This document shows, piece by piece, positions 36,022 to 47,355 of a stretch of 64,000 nucleotides of DNA. Made by a program: the position numbers and the translations under genes. The number at the start of each line of letters is the position of its first letter. Within the stretch, counting starts at the first letter, position 1. The notes beneath the pieces are model-generated. The model saw only the letters and a list, made by a program, of their open reading frames with translations, was not told the DNA's origin and ran no database searches. This DNA is from Arthrobacter sp. Soc17.1.1.1 (lineage in GTDB: Bacteria; Actinomycetota; Actinomycetes; Actinomycetales; Micrococcaceae): positions 62,001-126,000 of the forward strand of contig NZ_JBAJII010000001.1 in NCBI RefSeq assembly GCF_036867195.1. The letters are read 5' to 3'.

Positions 36022-37155
36022 ATGTCCAGGAACGAGTCCGCAACACCCCGCCCGCAGCTGGTCAACTGGGACGTCGCGGCCTCGACCGCCGCGTCCCTGA
36101 CTCCCGCCGGACCCACCATGAAACCGGCCGACATCGCCCGCGCCGTGCAGAACATGCGCGAGCTCGCCGACGCCTCCGTGGGCCACGTCCACGCCATCTC
36201 CCGGCTCGACGCCGCACGCGACCTCCGCGACTCCGAACTGCTGATCGTCGACCGCGCGTCCTGGTCGAAGGCCAACTCGCAGAGCTTCCGCACCCTCATG
36301 GAACCCGCGCTGGACCAGCTCGCGTCGTCGCGCCCCGAAGCCCTGAAGTCTGCGTCCCTGGTACTCGGCGGAGCCGTCACCGGCGCCCAGCTCGGTGCCA
36401 TCCTCGCGTTCCTCTCCAGCAAGGTGCTGGGCCAGTACGATCCGTTCGTGCCCTCCCGCAACGGGCAGGGCGGCCGGCTGATGCTGGTGGCGCCTAACAT
36501 CATCTCGGTCGAACGGGAACTCAACGTCGATCCGTCCGACTTCCGGCTGTGGGTCTGCCTCCACGAGCAGACGCACCGCGTGCAGTTCGCCGCCGCTCCC
36601 TGGCTGAAGGACCACATGACCGGCCACATCGGGGAGCTGACCTCGGGACTCATCGACAAGGCCGATTCGCTCTCCGACCGCCTCGGCGCGGCCGTGAAGA
36701 ACATCGCCGCGGGCAGGGCACGCGCACGCGGCGAGGCTACGACGCCGGACGTCCCCCCGCAGGAGATGGGCGTGCTGTCGATCCTCCAGGACCCGGACGA
36801 CAAGGCCCGCCTGTCCCACCTGACCGCTGTCATGAGCCTCCTCGAGGGACACGCGAACGTGGTGATGGACGGCGTGGACGGGAGCATCGTGCCGTCGGTC
36901 AAGACCATCCGCCGCCGCTTCAACGCCCGCGGCAAGTCCCGCGGCCCGCTCGAGAAGGTCATCCGGCAGCTCATGGGCCTCGACGCGAAGATGCGCCAGT
37001 ACAGCGACGGCTCCAAGTTCGTACGGAGGGTTGTCAGCCAGACCGGCATGGAGGGCTTCAACGCCGTCTGGGAAGCGGCGTCGCACCTGCCCACCGAGCG
37101 CGAGATCCACGCACCCGACGAATGGATCGACAGGATGAGCCTGCGCCGTGGCTAG
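36022..37155 (+). CDS. Zinc-dependent metallopeptidase, DUF2342/Zincin_2 family
   Basis: A 377-residue protein of the family sometimes labelled 'F420-associated hydrolase'. The HExxH zinc motif is WVCLHEQTHRVQF, and a downstream EGHANVVMDGVDG supplies the third ligand region. No signal peptide is seen. The position between dacB and tilS is conserved in actinobacteria, but substrate and role are not established; the F420 label comes from phyletic co-occurrence only. The stop overlaps the GTG start of tilS by 8 nt. Confidence 0.8.
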   Translation: MSRNESATPRPQLVNWDVAASTAASLTPAGPTMKPADIARAVQNMRELADASVGHVHAISRLDAARDLRDSELLIVDRASWSKANSQSFRTLMEPALDQLASSRPEALKSASLVLGGAVTGAQLGAILAFLSSKVLGQYDPFVPSRNGQGGRLMLVAPNIISVERELNVDPSDFRLWVCLHEQTHRVQFAAAPWLKDHMTGHIGELTSGLIDKADSLSDRLGAAVKNIAAGRARARGEATTPDVPPQEMGVLSILQDPDDKARLSHLTAVMSLLEGHANVVMDGVDGSIVPSVKTIRRRFNARGKSRGPLEKVIRQLMGLDAKMRQYSDGSKFVRRVVSQTGMEGFNAVWEAASHLPTEREIHAPDEWIDRMSLRRG

Positions 37156-38296
37156 GCGCCCCCGCCTGCTCCCGGCCGTCGGCACGGCCCGCAACCTGGT
37201 GACGGCCGCCCTCGAAGGGATCCTCGCGGAGCCGGCACCCCGACGGGGCCCCGGAGCGCCGGGGGAGGAGGCAACGGGCCCCGCGCCCGTGCGGGACCTG
37301 CCCCTCGTCCTCGTCGCCTGCAGCGGAGGGCCCGACTCGCTGGCGCTCGCCGCCGTGGCCGCGCACCTCGCACACATCGGACGCTGCCGGGTCGGCGCCG
37401 TCGTCGTCGACCACGGACTCCAGCCGGACAGTGCCGCGACGGCGGAGCAGGCCGCCGCGGCCGCACGGTGCCTCGGCCTCGATCCCGTGGAGGTGCACCG
37501 GGTCACCGTGGACGGTGGACGCACGGGCCCGGAGGCCGCTGCGCGGAGCGTCCGCTACGCAGCACTCGACGCCGCGGCGGCGCGCCTCGGGGCCGCCGCC
37601 GTCCTGCTCGGGCACACGCTCGACGACCAGGCGGAGCAGGTGCTGCTGGGCCTCGCCCGCGGCTCCGGCACCCGGTCCCTCGCAGGGATGCCCGCCCGCC
37701 GCGGCCTCTATCTCCGCCCGCTCCTCGAACTCCGCCGCGCCGACACCGAGGCCATCTGCGCCTTCTACGGCCTCGATCCCTGGCACGACCCCACCAATCT
37801 CGACCCCGCCTTCGCCCGCTCCCGCGTGCGCGGCGAGGTGCTGCCGTTCCTCGAGGACCGGCTCGGGCCGGGGATCGCCCAGGCACTCGCGCGGACCGCC
37901 CGCATCCTCGGACAGGACGCCGACCACCTCGAGCAGCTGAGCGCCGAGGCGTACGCCGCGCTGCGGATCCCGGGCGACGACGGCGCCGTGCTCCTGCCCG
38001 AGGACGGCCTGCGGGGACTGCCCGCCGCCCTGCGGCAGCGTGTCCTCGCGCTCGCCGCCCTCGAGCTCGGCGCGTTCCAGCCGAGCTTCGAGCGCCTGCG
38101 CGCCGCGGAGGCGCTGCTGGAGCGCCAGGGGTCCGCCGGGCCGGTGCAGCTGGGCGGGAAGGTGAGCGTCCACCGCCAGGTGCGGGGGCGTGCTGTTCTC
38201 CGGGGGCAAGCAAGCTATGGCAATCTTGTCCTTACTAGCAATGGCAGCAACGACGGCCCCGGTGTGATGCACTCGCGCCGTGAACCCCAGGAGTAA
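37148..38296 (+). CDS. tilS: tRNA(Ile)-lysidine synthase
   Basis: A 382-residue ATP-dependent enzyme that converts C34 of tRNA-Ile(CAU) to lysidine, preventing misreading of AUG. The N-type ATP pyrophosphatase P-loop SGGPDS is at residues 59-64, followed by VVVDHGLQPDS and LGHTLDDQAEQVLL, then PLLELRRADTEAIC and DPTNLDPAFARSRVR. A roughly 50-residue N-terminal extension precedes the P-loop. GTG 37148 overlaps the zincin gene. hpt follows 3 nt later, the usual tilS-hpt-ftsH order. Confidence 0.93.
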   Translation: MARRPRLLPAVGTARNLVTAALEGILAEPAPRRGPGAPGEEATGPAPVRDLPLVLVACSGGPDSLALAAVAAHLAHIGRCRVGAVVVDHGLQPDSAATAEQAAAAARCLGLDPVEVHRVTVDGGRTGPEAAARSVRYAALDAAAARLGAAAVLLGHTLDDQAEQVLLGLARGSGTRSLAGMPARRGLYLRPLLELRRADTEAICAFYGLDPWHDPTNLDPAFARSRVRGEVLPFLEDRLGPGIAQALARTARILGQDADHLEQLSAEAYAALRIPGDDGAVLLPEDGLRGLPAALRQRVLALAALELGAFQPSFERLRAAEALLERQGSAGPVQLGGKVSVHRQVRGRAVLRGQASYGNLVLTSNGSNDGPGVMHSRREPQE

Positions 38297-38299
38297 TCG

Positions 38300-38851
38300 G
38301 TGGATTCCAACGACGTCCGGTCAGATCTCAAGCACGTCCTCTACACCAAGGAGGAGATCCAGCAGCGGATCAACGAGCTGGCACAGCAGATCGATGCCGA
38401 CTACCAGGGCCGGGACATCCTCCTCGTGGGTGTCCTGAAGGGCGCGGTGATGGTCATGGCGGACCTCGCCCGCGCGCTGCACTCCCACATCACGATGGAC
38501 TGGATGGCCGTATCGTCCTACGGGTCGGGCACGCAGTCCTCCGGCGTGGTGAGGATCCTCAAGGACCTCGAGACGGACCTCATGGGCAAGCACGTCCTGA
38601 TCGCCGAGGACATCATCGACTCCGGTCTCACGCTGTCCTGGCTCAAGGCGAACCTCCTGTCCAGGGGCCCGGCCTCCGTCGAGATCTGCACGCTCCTGCG
38701 CAAGCCGGACGCCGCGAAGGTGGACATCGACGTCAAGTACGTGGGCTACGACATCCCCAACGAGTTCGTCGTCGGCTACGGTCTCGACTTCGCGGAGAAG
38801 TACCGCAACCTCGATTTCATCGGCACCCTGGCGCCGCACGTCTACGAATAG
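38300..38851 (+). CDS. hpt: Hypoxanthine(-guanine) phosphoribosyltransferase
   Basis: A 183-residue purine-salvage enzyme that joins hypoxanthine or guanine to PRPP. The PRPP loop is [15 protein letters not shown], preceded by the [15 protein letters not shown] flexible-loop region and followed by the purine-contact [19 protein letters not shown]. Start GTG 38300 has AGGAG 7 nt upstream. The gene sits between tilS and ftsH, an order widely conserved in Gram-positive bacteria. Confidence 0.95.
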   Translation: MDSNDVRSDLKHVLYTKEEIQQRINELAQQIDADYQGRDILLVGVLKGAVMVMADLARALHSHITMDWMAVSSYGSGTQSSGVVRILKDLETDLMGKHVLIAEDIIDSGLTLSWLKANLLSRGPASVEICTLLRKPDAAKVDIDVKYVGYDIPNEFVVGYGLDFAEKYRNLDFIGTLAPHVYE

Positions 38852-38995
38852 GACGTCCCCGCTGCCTGCGGGCAGTACGCCAAGAGGGAACTATCGGCCC
38901 GATCCACGCGTGGTGAATCTGGGACGGTGTATATGTTGAGGTGCTCATCCAGCACCCGCACGGCAATGCGCCGGCACACTTTTACTTGCATCAGC

Positions 38996-39026
38996 AGGAG
39001 GGACAGGGCTTGCTGCCCTGAGACGA

Positions 39027-39029
<3 letters not shown>
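38996..39029 (+). promoter_or_regulatory. ftsH ribosome binding site with an internal hairpin
   Basis: A strong AGGAGGG (38996-39002) lies 24 nt before the ftsH ATG, too far for normal initiation. Between them a perfect 6-bp hairpin, CAGGGC-TTGCT-GCCCTG (39004-39020), leaves only 7 unpaired nt. Folding would restore normal spacing. The rest of the intergenic region (38852-38995) has a TATATG-like box near 38931 but no gene. Confidence 0.55.
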
Positions 39030-41084
<2,055 letters not shown>

Positions 41085-41143
41085 ACAGCACGACGCCGCC
41101 GGCCAGAGGGCCGCGGAGGTGCCGACGAAGGGGGAGATGACCC

Positions 41144-41761
41144 GTGACAGATTTCGACGACGAGGTGGTGGATGCCGCCCTGGTCGCCACCGGATCACCC
41201 GTCGACCAGCTCCGCATCCAGCGGGCGGTCCGGGAGATCCTGGCGGCGATCGGCGAGGACCCCGACCGGGACGGCCTGCTCGAGACTCCGAAGCGGGTCG
41301 CGAAGGCGTACGCGGAGATGTTCGCCGGCCTCCACCAGGATGCCGCGGACGTCCTGTCGACCTCCTTCGACCTGGACCACCAGGAGCTCGTGCTCGTGAA
41401 GGACATCCCGTTCTACTCGACCTGCGAGCACCATCTCGTGCCCTTCCACGGGACGGCGCACATCGGCTACATCCCCTCGGTGGACGGCCGCGTCACGGGC
41501 CTGAGCAAGCTGGCGCGGCTCGTGGAGGTCTACGCCCGCCGGCCGCAGATCCAGGAACGGCTGACGACGCAGATCGTCGATGCGATGATGGAACACCTGA
41601 AGCCCAAGGGCGCGATCGTCGTCATCGAGTGCGAGCACATGTGCATGTCGATGCGCGGGGTGCGGAAGCCCGGCGCGAAGACCGTCACGTCCGCCGTCCG
41701 CGGCCAGATCCGCGAGACGGCGACGCGCGCCGAGGCCATGAGCCTCATACTCGGAAGGTAG
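41144..41761 (+). CDS. folE: GTP cyclohydrolase I
   Basis: A 205-residue enzyme that turns GTP into 7,8-dihydroneopterin triphosphate, the first step of tetrahydrofolate synthesis. Zinc ligands and active-site His lie in [19 protein letters not shown] and in the [15 protein letters not shown] segment, with the [23 protein letters not shown] helix between. Length and motifs are those of the homodecameric enzyme. Start GTG 41144 follows a GGGGGAGATGACC site. It heads folE-folP-folB-folK. Confidence 0.96.
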   Translation: MTDFDDEVVDAALVATGSPVDQLRIQRAVREILAAIGEDPDRDGLLETPKRVAKAYAEMFAGLHQDAADVLSTSFDLDHQELVLVKDIPFYSTCEHHLVPFHGTAHIGYIPSVDGRVTGLSKLARLVEVYARRPQIQERLTTQIVDAMMEHLKPKGAIVVIECEHMCMSMRGVRKPGAKTVTSAVRGQIRETATRAEAMSLILGR

Positions 41762-41771
41762 GACCACCCTG

Positions 41772-42683
41772 ATGGATTCTCTCGCAGCAGCGCCCGGGAC
41801 GGGACCGGCCACCTCGCCGCTCCCGGTCATCCGGCCGGTCCGCAGGGCCAGGACGGTGAGCGACCTGCCCGCGGACCGCACCGTGGTCATGGGGATCCTC
41901 AACGTCACGCCCGACTCCTTCAGCGACGGCGGCAGGTACGCCGGCACGGACGACGCGATCAGCCACGGCCTGCGGATGCACTACGGCGGCGCGGACATCA
42001 TCGACGTCGGCGGCGAGTCCACGCGCCCCAACGCCCGCAAGGTACCGGTCGAGGAGGAACTGGCCCGGGTGCTGCCCGTCGTCGCGGCGCTCGTCAAGGC
42101 AGGCGCCCTCGTCAGCATCGACACCATGCACGCCGAGACGGCACGGCAGGCCCTCGACGCCGGCGCCGCCATCATCAACGACATCTCCGGCGCCGAACTC
42201 GACCCGGCGATGCCCGCCCTCGTCGCCGAGCGCGGCGTCCCGTACGTCCTGACCCACCGCCGGGGTACCGCGGCCACGATGGACGGCCTGGCGCAGTACG
42301 ACGACGTCGTCGCGGAGGTGGCCGCCGAGCTCACCGTGCTGCGCGACCGCCTCGTCGACGCCGGTGTCGCTCCGGAGCGCATCATCCTGGATCCGGGACT
42401 GGGCTTCGCCAAGACCGACGAGCACAACTGGGCCCTCCTCCGCCACCTGGACACCTTCACCGGCATGGGGCACCGCGTGCTGGTCGGCGCGTCCCGCAAG
42501 CGCTTCCTGGGGACCCTGCTCACCTCCGCCGGGAAGGCCGCCACCCCGGACGAGCGCGGGCACGCCTCGCTCGCCGTCGCCACCCTCGCGGCCGCCGCCG
42601 GCGCGTGGGGCGTGCGCGTCCACGAACCGGCCGCGACGCTCGACGCGGTCAAGGTCGCCGCCGCCGCCGGTCCGCGCCCGTGA
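41772..42683 (+). CDS. folP: Dihydropteroate synthase
   Basis: A 303-residue TIM-barrel enzyme condensing p-aminobenzoate with hydroxymethyl-dihydropterin diphosphate, the sulfonamide target. Landmarks are VMGILNVTPDSFSDGGRY, DVGGESTRPNARKVP, SIDTMHAETARQALDAGA and VGASRKRFLGTLL. A 35-residue N-terminal extension precedes the conserved start. The stop overlaps the folB GTG (GTGA). Confidence 0.95.
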   Translation: MDSLAAAPGTGPATSPLPVIRPVRRARTVSDLPADRTVVMGILNVTPDSFSDGGRYAGTDDAISHGLRMHYGGADIIDVGGESTRPNARKVPVEEELARVLPVVAALVKAGALVSIDTMHAETARQALDAGAAIINDISGAELDPAMPALVAERGVPYVLTHRRGTAATMDGLAQYDDVVAEVAAELTVLRDRLVDAGVAPERIILDPGLGFAKTDEHNWALLRHLDTFTGMGHRVLVGASRKRFLGTLLTSAGKAATPDERGHASLAVATLAAAAGAWGVRVHEPAATLDAVKVAAAAGPRP

Positions 42684-43087
42684 CGGTCCAGGCCGCCCCC
42701 GGCCGGCCCGGCTCGCCCTCCGGGGACCTCGACACCGTGGTGCTGAAGGGCATCACCGCCACAGGCCACCACGGCGTCTTCGACCACGAGCGCCGCGACG
42801 GCCAGCCCTTCGTCGTCGACGTCGTCCTCTACCTGGACCTCCAGCCCGCCGGGACGAGCGACGACCTCACCCGGACCGCCCACTACGGCGAGGTCGCCGG
42901 GCTCGTGCACGGGATCATCGAGGGCGAGCCGTTCGACCTCATCGAGGCCCTCGCGGAGACCATCGCGGCGTCCGTCCTCCGGTCCTTCCCGATCACGGCC
43001 CTCGACGTCACGGTCCACAAGCCGCAGGCGCCCATCGAGGTGCCGTTCGGCGACGTGGCCGTCACCCTGCGCAGGAGCCGGGCATGA
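42680..43087 (+). CDS. folB: Dihydroneopterin aldolase
   Basis: A 135-residue enzyme that cleaves dihydroneopterin to hydroxymethyl-dihydropterin and glycolaldehyde. Family positions include VLKGITATGHHGVFDHERRDGQ, with the Tyr/Glu/Lys site completed by HKPQAPIEVPFGDVAV. A 20-residue Gly/Pro-rich N-terminus precedes the core. GTG 42680 overlaps folP and its stop overlaps the folK ATG, giving a tightly coupled cassette. Confidence 0.93.
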   Translation: MTVQAAPGRPGSPSGDLDTVVLKGITATGHHGVFDHERRDGQPFVVDVVLYLDLQPAGTSDDLTRTAHYGEVAGLVHGIIEGEPFDLIEALAETIAASVLRSFPITALDVTVHKPQAPIEVPFGDVAVTLRRSRA

Positions 43088-43578
43088 GCGGCACCGTGCG
43101 GTCCGTGCTCGCCCTCGGCAGCAACCTGGGTGCCAGCAGCGACACGCTGGTCCGCGCGGTCGCGGACCTCGTGGAATCGGACCGCGTGCGCCTGCACGCC
43201 GTCTCGCCCGTGGTGCGCACCAGGCCCGTGGGCGGACCCGAGCAGCCCGACTACCTGAACATGGTGATCGAGGTGGAGACGGACCTCGGCCCGTACGAGC
43301 TCCTCGAGCACTGCCAGGCCGTGGAGGAGCAGCACCACCGCACGCGCACGGTGCGGTGGGGTCCGCGGACCCTCGACATCGACATCATCACCTACGGGTC
43401 CTGGACCTCGGACGACGAGACCCTGACCGTCCCGCACCCACGTGCGGCGTCGCGCGCGTTCGTCCTGCAGCCCTGGGCGTGGATGGACTCCGGGGCCGTG
43501 CTGGACGGCCGGCCGGTGGCGGAACTCGCTGCGGAAGCCGAGGACCTTGCGGGCCTGGTGCCCTTCGAGGGAGTCTAG
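43084..43578 (+). CDS. folK: 2-amino-4-hydroxy-6-hydroxymethyldihydropteridine diphosphokinase
   Basis: A 164-residue pyrophosphokinase that activates hydroxymethyl-dihydropterin for FolP. It shows LALGSNLG at the N-terminus, SPVVRTRPVGGPEQPDYLNMV and the signature RTVRWGPRTLDIDII followed by PHPRAASRAFVLQP. The upstream frame is open but ATG 43084 overlaps folB (ATGA) and begins the family homology. DUF3180 follows 6 nt later. Confidence 0.95.
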   Translation: MSGTVRSVLALGSNLGASSDTLVRAVADLVESDRVRLHAVSPVVRTRPVGGPEQPDYLNMVIEVETDLGPYELLEHCQAVEEQHHRTRTVRWGPRTLDIDIITYGSWTSDDETLTVPHPRAASRAFVLQPWAWMDSGAVLDGRPVAELAAEAEDLAGLVPFEGV

Positions 43579-43584
43579 GACGCT

Positions 43585-44070
43585 GTGAGCACCCTTCGGT
43601 TCCGCTGGCTGGCCCTGGTGGGGCTGGCGGCCGGATTCACCGGGTGGCTGGTCAACTGGCTGGCCACCCGCAACGGCTTCGGCACGCCCACCCTGCCCCT
43701 GACGTCGCTCGTCACGACGGCGGTCATCATCGGGATCACCCTCGTGTTCGGGCGGCGCGTGCTCCGCTGGCGCAACGGCGACCACGACCGCCCGCTCGAC
43801 CCGATCCTCGCCACGCGCACGCTCGTCCTCGCGCAGGCGTGCGCCTATGCCGGGGCACTGAGTCTCGGCTGGCACGCGGGCATCCTCGTCGACCAGGTGG
43901 CGCTCCTCTCGGTACGCTCCACCACGGCGCCCCTCTGGGGGTCGGCCGCCCTGATGGCGGGCGGGATCATCATGATTATGGTGGGATTGGTTGTCGAGGA
44001 CTTCTGCCGGCTGCCGCCCGACGACGACGGCTCGGGCACAGCGGGCTCCAGCGAGGGGGAGTATGCGTAG
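43585..44070 (+). CDS. DUF3180 membrane protein
   Basis: A 161-residue protein with four hydrophobic segments (about residues 8-27, 40-58, 86-105 and 120-140) and an acidic C-terminal tail (PPDDDGSG). DUF3180 is an actinobacterial family of unknown function found next to folK in many genomes. Start GTG 43585 follows folK by 6 nt. It overlaps the next PH-domain gene by 8 nt. Confidence 0.85.
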   Translation: MSTLRFRWLALVGLAAGFTGWLVNWLATRNGFGTPTLPLTSLVTTAVIIGITLVFGRRVLRWRNGDHDRPLDPILATRTLVLAQACAYAGALSLGWHAGILVDQVALLSVRSTTAPLWGSAALMAGGIIMIMVGLVVEDFCRLPPDDDGSGTAGSSEGEYA

Positions 44071-44578
44071 GGAACCGATCGATCCGTCCGGGCTCGAGTG
44101 GTCCAGGGTGTCGCCGAAGTACCTGCGCGTGAGGGTGATCGGGTGGCTCATCGGGTCACTGGTCTGGCTCGTCCTGGCGAGCGTCCCCCTGACCCTGCGC
44201 CTCACGGGGATCTGGGACTCCTTCCCGCCCCTCTGGCTCGCCTGGGGGCTTCCCGCCGCCGTGCTGGTGATGGCCGTCTGGCGCGGTGTCCTGCTGCCGC
44301 GGCAGGTCGCGTCGATCGGCTACGCGGAGCGCGACGACGACCTCCTGGTGCGCCAGGGTGTCTTCTTCCAGCGCACCCTGGTGGTCCCGTACGGCCGCAT
44401 GCAGTACGTCGACGTCGCCGTCGGCCCCCTCGAGCGCGCCTACGGGATCTGCACGCTCAAGCTGCACACCGCGGCGCCCGCCACCAACGCCCTCATCCCC
44501 GGGCTGCCGGCCGAGGAGGGCTCGCGCCTGCGCGAGCAGCTCTCCGCGCGGGGAGAAGCCAGGCTGGCGGGGCTGTGA
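44063..44578 (+). CDS. Bacterial PH-domain (bPH2, YdbS-like) membrane protein
   Basis: A 171-residue protein. Two membrane helices (about residues 25-45 and 52-70) are followed by a bPH2 domain beginning RQVASIGYAERDDDLLVRQGVFFQRTLVVPYGRMQYVDVAVGPLER cut here as RQVASIGYAE ... GRMQYVDV. The domain is the pleckstrin-homology-like YdbS module. ATG 44063 has GAGGGGGAG upstream and overlaps the DUF3180 gene. Its own stop overlaps the larger YdbT-like gene, so the pair is co-expressed. In Bacillus such pairs affect resistance to membrane-active bacteriocins; role here is inferred. Confidence 0.85.
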   Translation: MRREPIDPSGLEWSRVSPKYLRVRVIGWLIGSLVWLVLASVPLTLRLTGIWDSFPPLWLAWGLPAAVLVMAVWRGVLLPRQVASIGYAERDDDLLVRQGVFFQRTLVVPYGRMQYVDVAVGPLERAYGICTLKLHTAAPATNALIPGLPAEEGSRLREQLSARGEARLAGL

Positions 44579-46356
44579 CCCCCGAGGGCGGATCCCCCGC
44601 GGCGCTGCCGGCGCCCCCCGACGGTGCGGGCGGTATCGGCGGCGCGGGCGGCGCGAAGGGCACCGGCGACGACGCCTGGCAGCGCGTCCACGTCATCTCG
44701 CCGCTCGTGCGGGGCTGGATCGTACTCGTCGCCATCCTCTACTTCGTGGGGCGGGACTGGTTCGAGGGACTGTTCTCGGCGGAGACGCGCGGGCGCGGCC
44801 CCCTGCCCGAAGGCGTCGGTCTCCTGCTCGCCGGCGGGGTGCTGCTCGCCGTCGTCCTCCTCGTCGCCGGTGCGTTCCTCGTCTCCTGGTACTTCACGCG
44901 CTACCAGGTGACCGCCGAGCACGTGCGCGTGCACTCCGGCGTCGTGTTCCGCCAGCAGCGCCAGGCGCGGCTGGACCGGGTGCAGGCGATCGATATCGTG
45001 CAGCCGTTCCTCGCCCGGATCTTCGGCCTCGCGGAGCTCAAGTTCGAGGTGGCCGACGCCGGCGAGTCCGCCGTCCGGCTCGCCTTCCTGAAGCTCGACG
45101 ACGCCCAGAAGCTCCGCGCCACGATCCTCGCGCGGGCCGCAGGCGTGGCCGCGGACCCCGATCACCCCGAGCAGGTCGCCGAGGCGCCCGAGCGCGAGGT
45201 GGTGGCGATCCCGCCCGGCCGTGTGATCGGCGCGGCCGTGCTGTCCGGGATGACCGTGGCGCTGGTGGTGGCGGCCGTCGTGATCGTCACCCTCGGCGTC
45301 GTGTTCGACACGCCGTTCATCGCGACGTCCTTCATCCCCCTCCTCATCGGCGTGATCGGCGGCTACTGGTCCGCCCTCAACACCGGCTACAACTTCCGTG
45401 CCGCCACCTCCCCGGACGGCATCCGGATACGCTACGGCCTGCTCGACACGAGGGCGCAGACCGTCCCCCCGGGCAGGGTGCAGGCGCTCGGCATCGTGCA
45501 GCCGCCGCTGTGGCGCTTCAAGGGCTGGTACCGGGTCACCGTGAACGTGGCAGGGTACGGCGCCTCGGCCTCCAGCGAGGGTCAGGCCCGCGCCACCCTC
45601 CTGCCCGTCGGCACCCGGGACGAGGTGCTGCAGATCCTCGCGCTGGTGCTGCCCGATCCCGGGACGGAGCGCCCCGTGGAGGTCTTCACCGCGGGCATGG
45701 TGGACAGGGACGGCGGGGAGGGGTTCGTGACCACGCCGCGCCGTGCCCGGTGGCTCGCACCGTTCGCATGGCGCCGCAACGGCTTCGCCGTCACGCGGAC
45801 CGCGCTGCTCCTGCGCTCCGGCGTCCTGTGGCGCCAGCTCGTCGTCGTCCCGCACGAGCGCACCCAGTCGATCTCCCTCCACCAGGGGCCCGTGAGCCGA
45901 CGCGTCGGCGTCTCCGACCTGCAGCTCCAGACCACGCCAGGCCCGGTCGGCGCCCGCGTGGTCCTCGCCGACTCCGCCACCGCCTGGCAGCTCTTCCACG
46001 GCCAGGCGGCGCGCGCCGGGGAGGCGCGGCGGCGCAGCGGCCCCGAGCAGTGGATGAAGCCCGTCCCCGCGGCAGCCCCTCGGGCCGACGGTCCCGGTAG
46101 CGCTCCGTTCAGTCCTCCGGACAGTGCCCCGGACAGTGCTCCTGGCGGCGCTCCGCACGGCGTTCCGGGCGGTCCTGACAGTGCCCCGGACGGCGTCCTG
46201 CAGGGCGCGCCGGTCCCTGCCGCGCTCACCGCGCCGCCGGCCGACGGCGAGGCCGGCACCGGCGGACCCGAGGACGTGCGCGAGGTCATGCCCGACGTCC
46301 CGCGGTACGTCCCGGCCCCCTCCGATCGTGAGGTGCCCGCCGATGGCCCGCGCTGA
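44575..46356 (+). CDS. Multi-bPH2-domain (YdbT-like) membrane protein
   Basis: A 593-residue membrane protein built from three bPH2 modules joined by paired helices. Module starts are visible as RYQVTAEHVRVHSGVVF, RAATSPDGIRIRYGLLD and RNGFAVTRTALLLRSG, each followed by an arginine-rich VQAIDIVQ-, VQALGIVQ- or TQSISLHQ-type strand. Helices lie at about 45-65, 85-110, 220-245 and 250-265. The last 100 residues are disordered and Pro/Ala/Asp/Gly-rich with short imperfect SAPDSAPGG-type repeats. GTG 44575 overlaps the YdbS-like gene. The C-terminus overlaps the DUF2520 gene by 14 nt. Confidence 0.85.
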   Translation: MTPEGGSPAALPAPPDGAGGIGGAGGAKGTGDDAWQRVHVISPLVRGWIVLVAILYFVGRDWFEGLFSAETRGRGPLPEGVGLLLAGGVLLAVVLLVAGAFLVSWYFTRYQVTAEHVRVHSGVVFRQQRQARLDRVQAIDIVQPFLARIFGLAELKFEVADAGESAVRLAFLKLDDAQKLRATILARAAGVAADPDHPEQVAEAPEREVVAIPPGRVIGAAVLSGMTVALVVAAVVIVTLGVVFDTPFIATSFIPLLIGVIGGYWSALNTGYNFRAATSPDGIRIRYGLLDTRAQTVPPGRVQALGIVQPPLWRFKGWYRVTVNVAGYGASASSEGQARATLLPVGTRDEVLQILALVLPDPGTERPVEVFTAGMVDRDGGEGFVTTPRRARWLAPFAWRRNGFAVTRTALLLRSGVLWRQLVVVPHERTQSISLHQGPVSRRVGVSDLQLQTTPGPVGARVVLADSATAWQLFHGQAARAGEARRRSGPEQWMKPVPAAAPRADGPGSAPFSPPDSAPDSAPGGAPHGVPGGPDSAPDGVLQGAPVPAALTAPPADGEAGTGGPEDVREVMPDVPRYVPAPSDREVPADGPR

Positions 46357-47281
46357 CGCGTCGAGACGCCCCGGACGGCTCGGCGTCGGCGTGGTCGGTG
46401 CCGGTAAGGTCGGCGCCGTCCTGGGTGCTGCCCTGCGGTCGGCCGGCCACGCCGTCGTCGGCGTCTCCGCGGTCTCCGACGCGAGCCGGGAGCGCGCCGA
46501 GAACCTGCTGCCCGGCGTCCCGGTGCTGGAGGTCCCCGACGTCATCGAGCGCGCCGAACTGGTGCTGCTCACCGTGCCCGACGACGCCCTGCCCGACCTG
46601 GTGGAGGGACTCGCTCAGCTGGGCGCATGGCAGGCGGGGCAGCTCGTGGTGCACACCTCCGGGCGGTACGGCACCTCCGTGCTGGGCCCGGCCCGGGCGG
46701 CGGGCGCCATCCCGCTGGCCATCCATCCGGCCATGACCTTCACGGGGCTGAGCCTCGACCTCGGGCGCCTGCCGGACAGCATGTTCGGCATCACCGCCCC
46801 CGCCGCGGTCCTGCCGATCGCGCAGGCCCTCGTGGTGGAGATGGGTGCCGAGTCCGTGGTCATCGAGGAGGAGTCCCGGGCGCTGTACCACGCGGCCCTC
46901 GCCCACGCCTCGAACCACCTCGTCACGATCGCCGCCCAGTCCGCGCAGCTCCTGGGCGACGTCGGGGTGCAGCACCCGGACCGCCTCCTCGGGCCTCTCA
47001 TGAAGGCGTCGCTCGAGAATGCACTGTCCTCCGGGGAGGGCGCCCTGACCGGCCCCGTGGCCCGCGGTGACGCCGGCACGGTGCGCGCACACCGGGCGGC
47101 GCTGGACTCCCACGACGCCCCCGACACCCGGCAGGCGTACCTCGCCATGGCGCGCGTCACGGCCCTGCGCGCGCTGGAGCGCGGCATCCTCTCGTCCGCG
47201 CAGGGACAGGCCATCCTCGCCGTGCTCGCCGACACCGTCGAGGACGAACCGCCCGGGGCGCCGGACGCCCCGCGTCCCTGA
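46343..47281 (+). CDS. Rossmann/DUF2520 protein, possible ketopantoate reductase (PanG-like)
   Basis: A 312-residue dehydrogenase-like protein. An NAD(P)-binding [23 protein letters not shown] motif (cut: [10 protein letters not shown]) at residues 15-35 leads a Rossmann domain with [11 protein letters not shown]. The C-terminal all-helical DUF2520 domain starts near residue 165 with [14 protein letters not shown]. PanG of Francisella, shown to reduce ketopantoate, has this architecture, and panC follows 74 nt later, so a role in pantoate synthesis is plausible. This is inference; DUF2520 proteins elsewhere remain unassigned. ATG 46343 has GAGGTG upstream. Confidence 0.75.
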   Translation: MARADASRRPGRLGVGVVGAGKVGAVLGAALRSAGHAVVGVSAVSDASRERAENLLPGVPVLEVPDVIERAELVLLTVPDDALPDLVEGLAQLGAWQAGQLVVHTSGRYGTSVLGPARAAGAIPLAIHPAMTFTGLSLDLGRLPDSMFGITAPAAVLPIAQALVVEMGAESVVIEEESRALYHAALAHASNHLVTIAAQSAQLLGDVGVQHPDRLLGPLMKASLENALSSGEGALTGPVARGDAGTVRAHRAALDSHDAPDTRQAYLAMARVTALRALERGILSSAQGQAILAVLADTVEDEPPGAPDAPRP

Positions 47282-47355
47282 CACGTCCCGGCCCCGCCCG
47301 GACCACCCGCTCGCCAGAACCCCGCCAGACCGCCTCCGTCCCGGAAGGACTCCCC

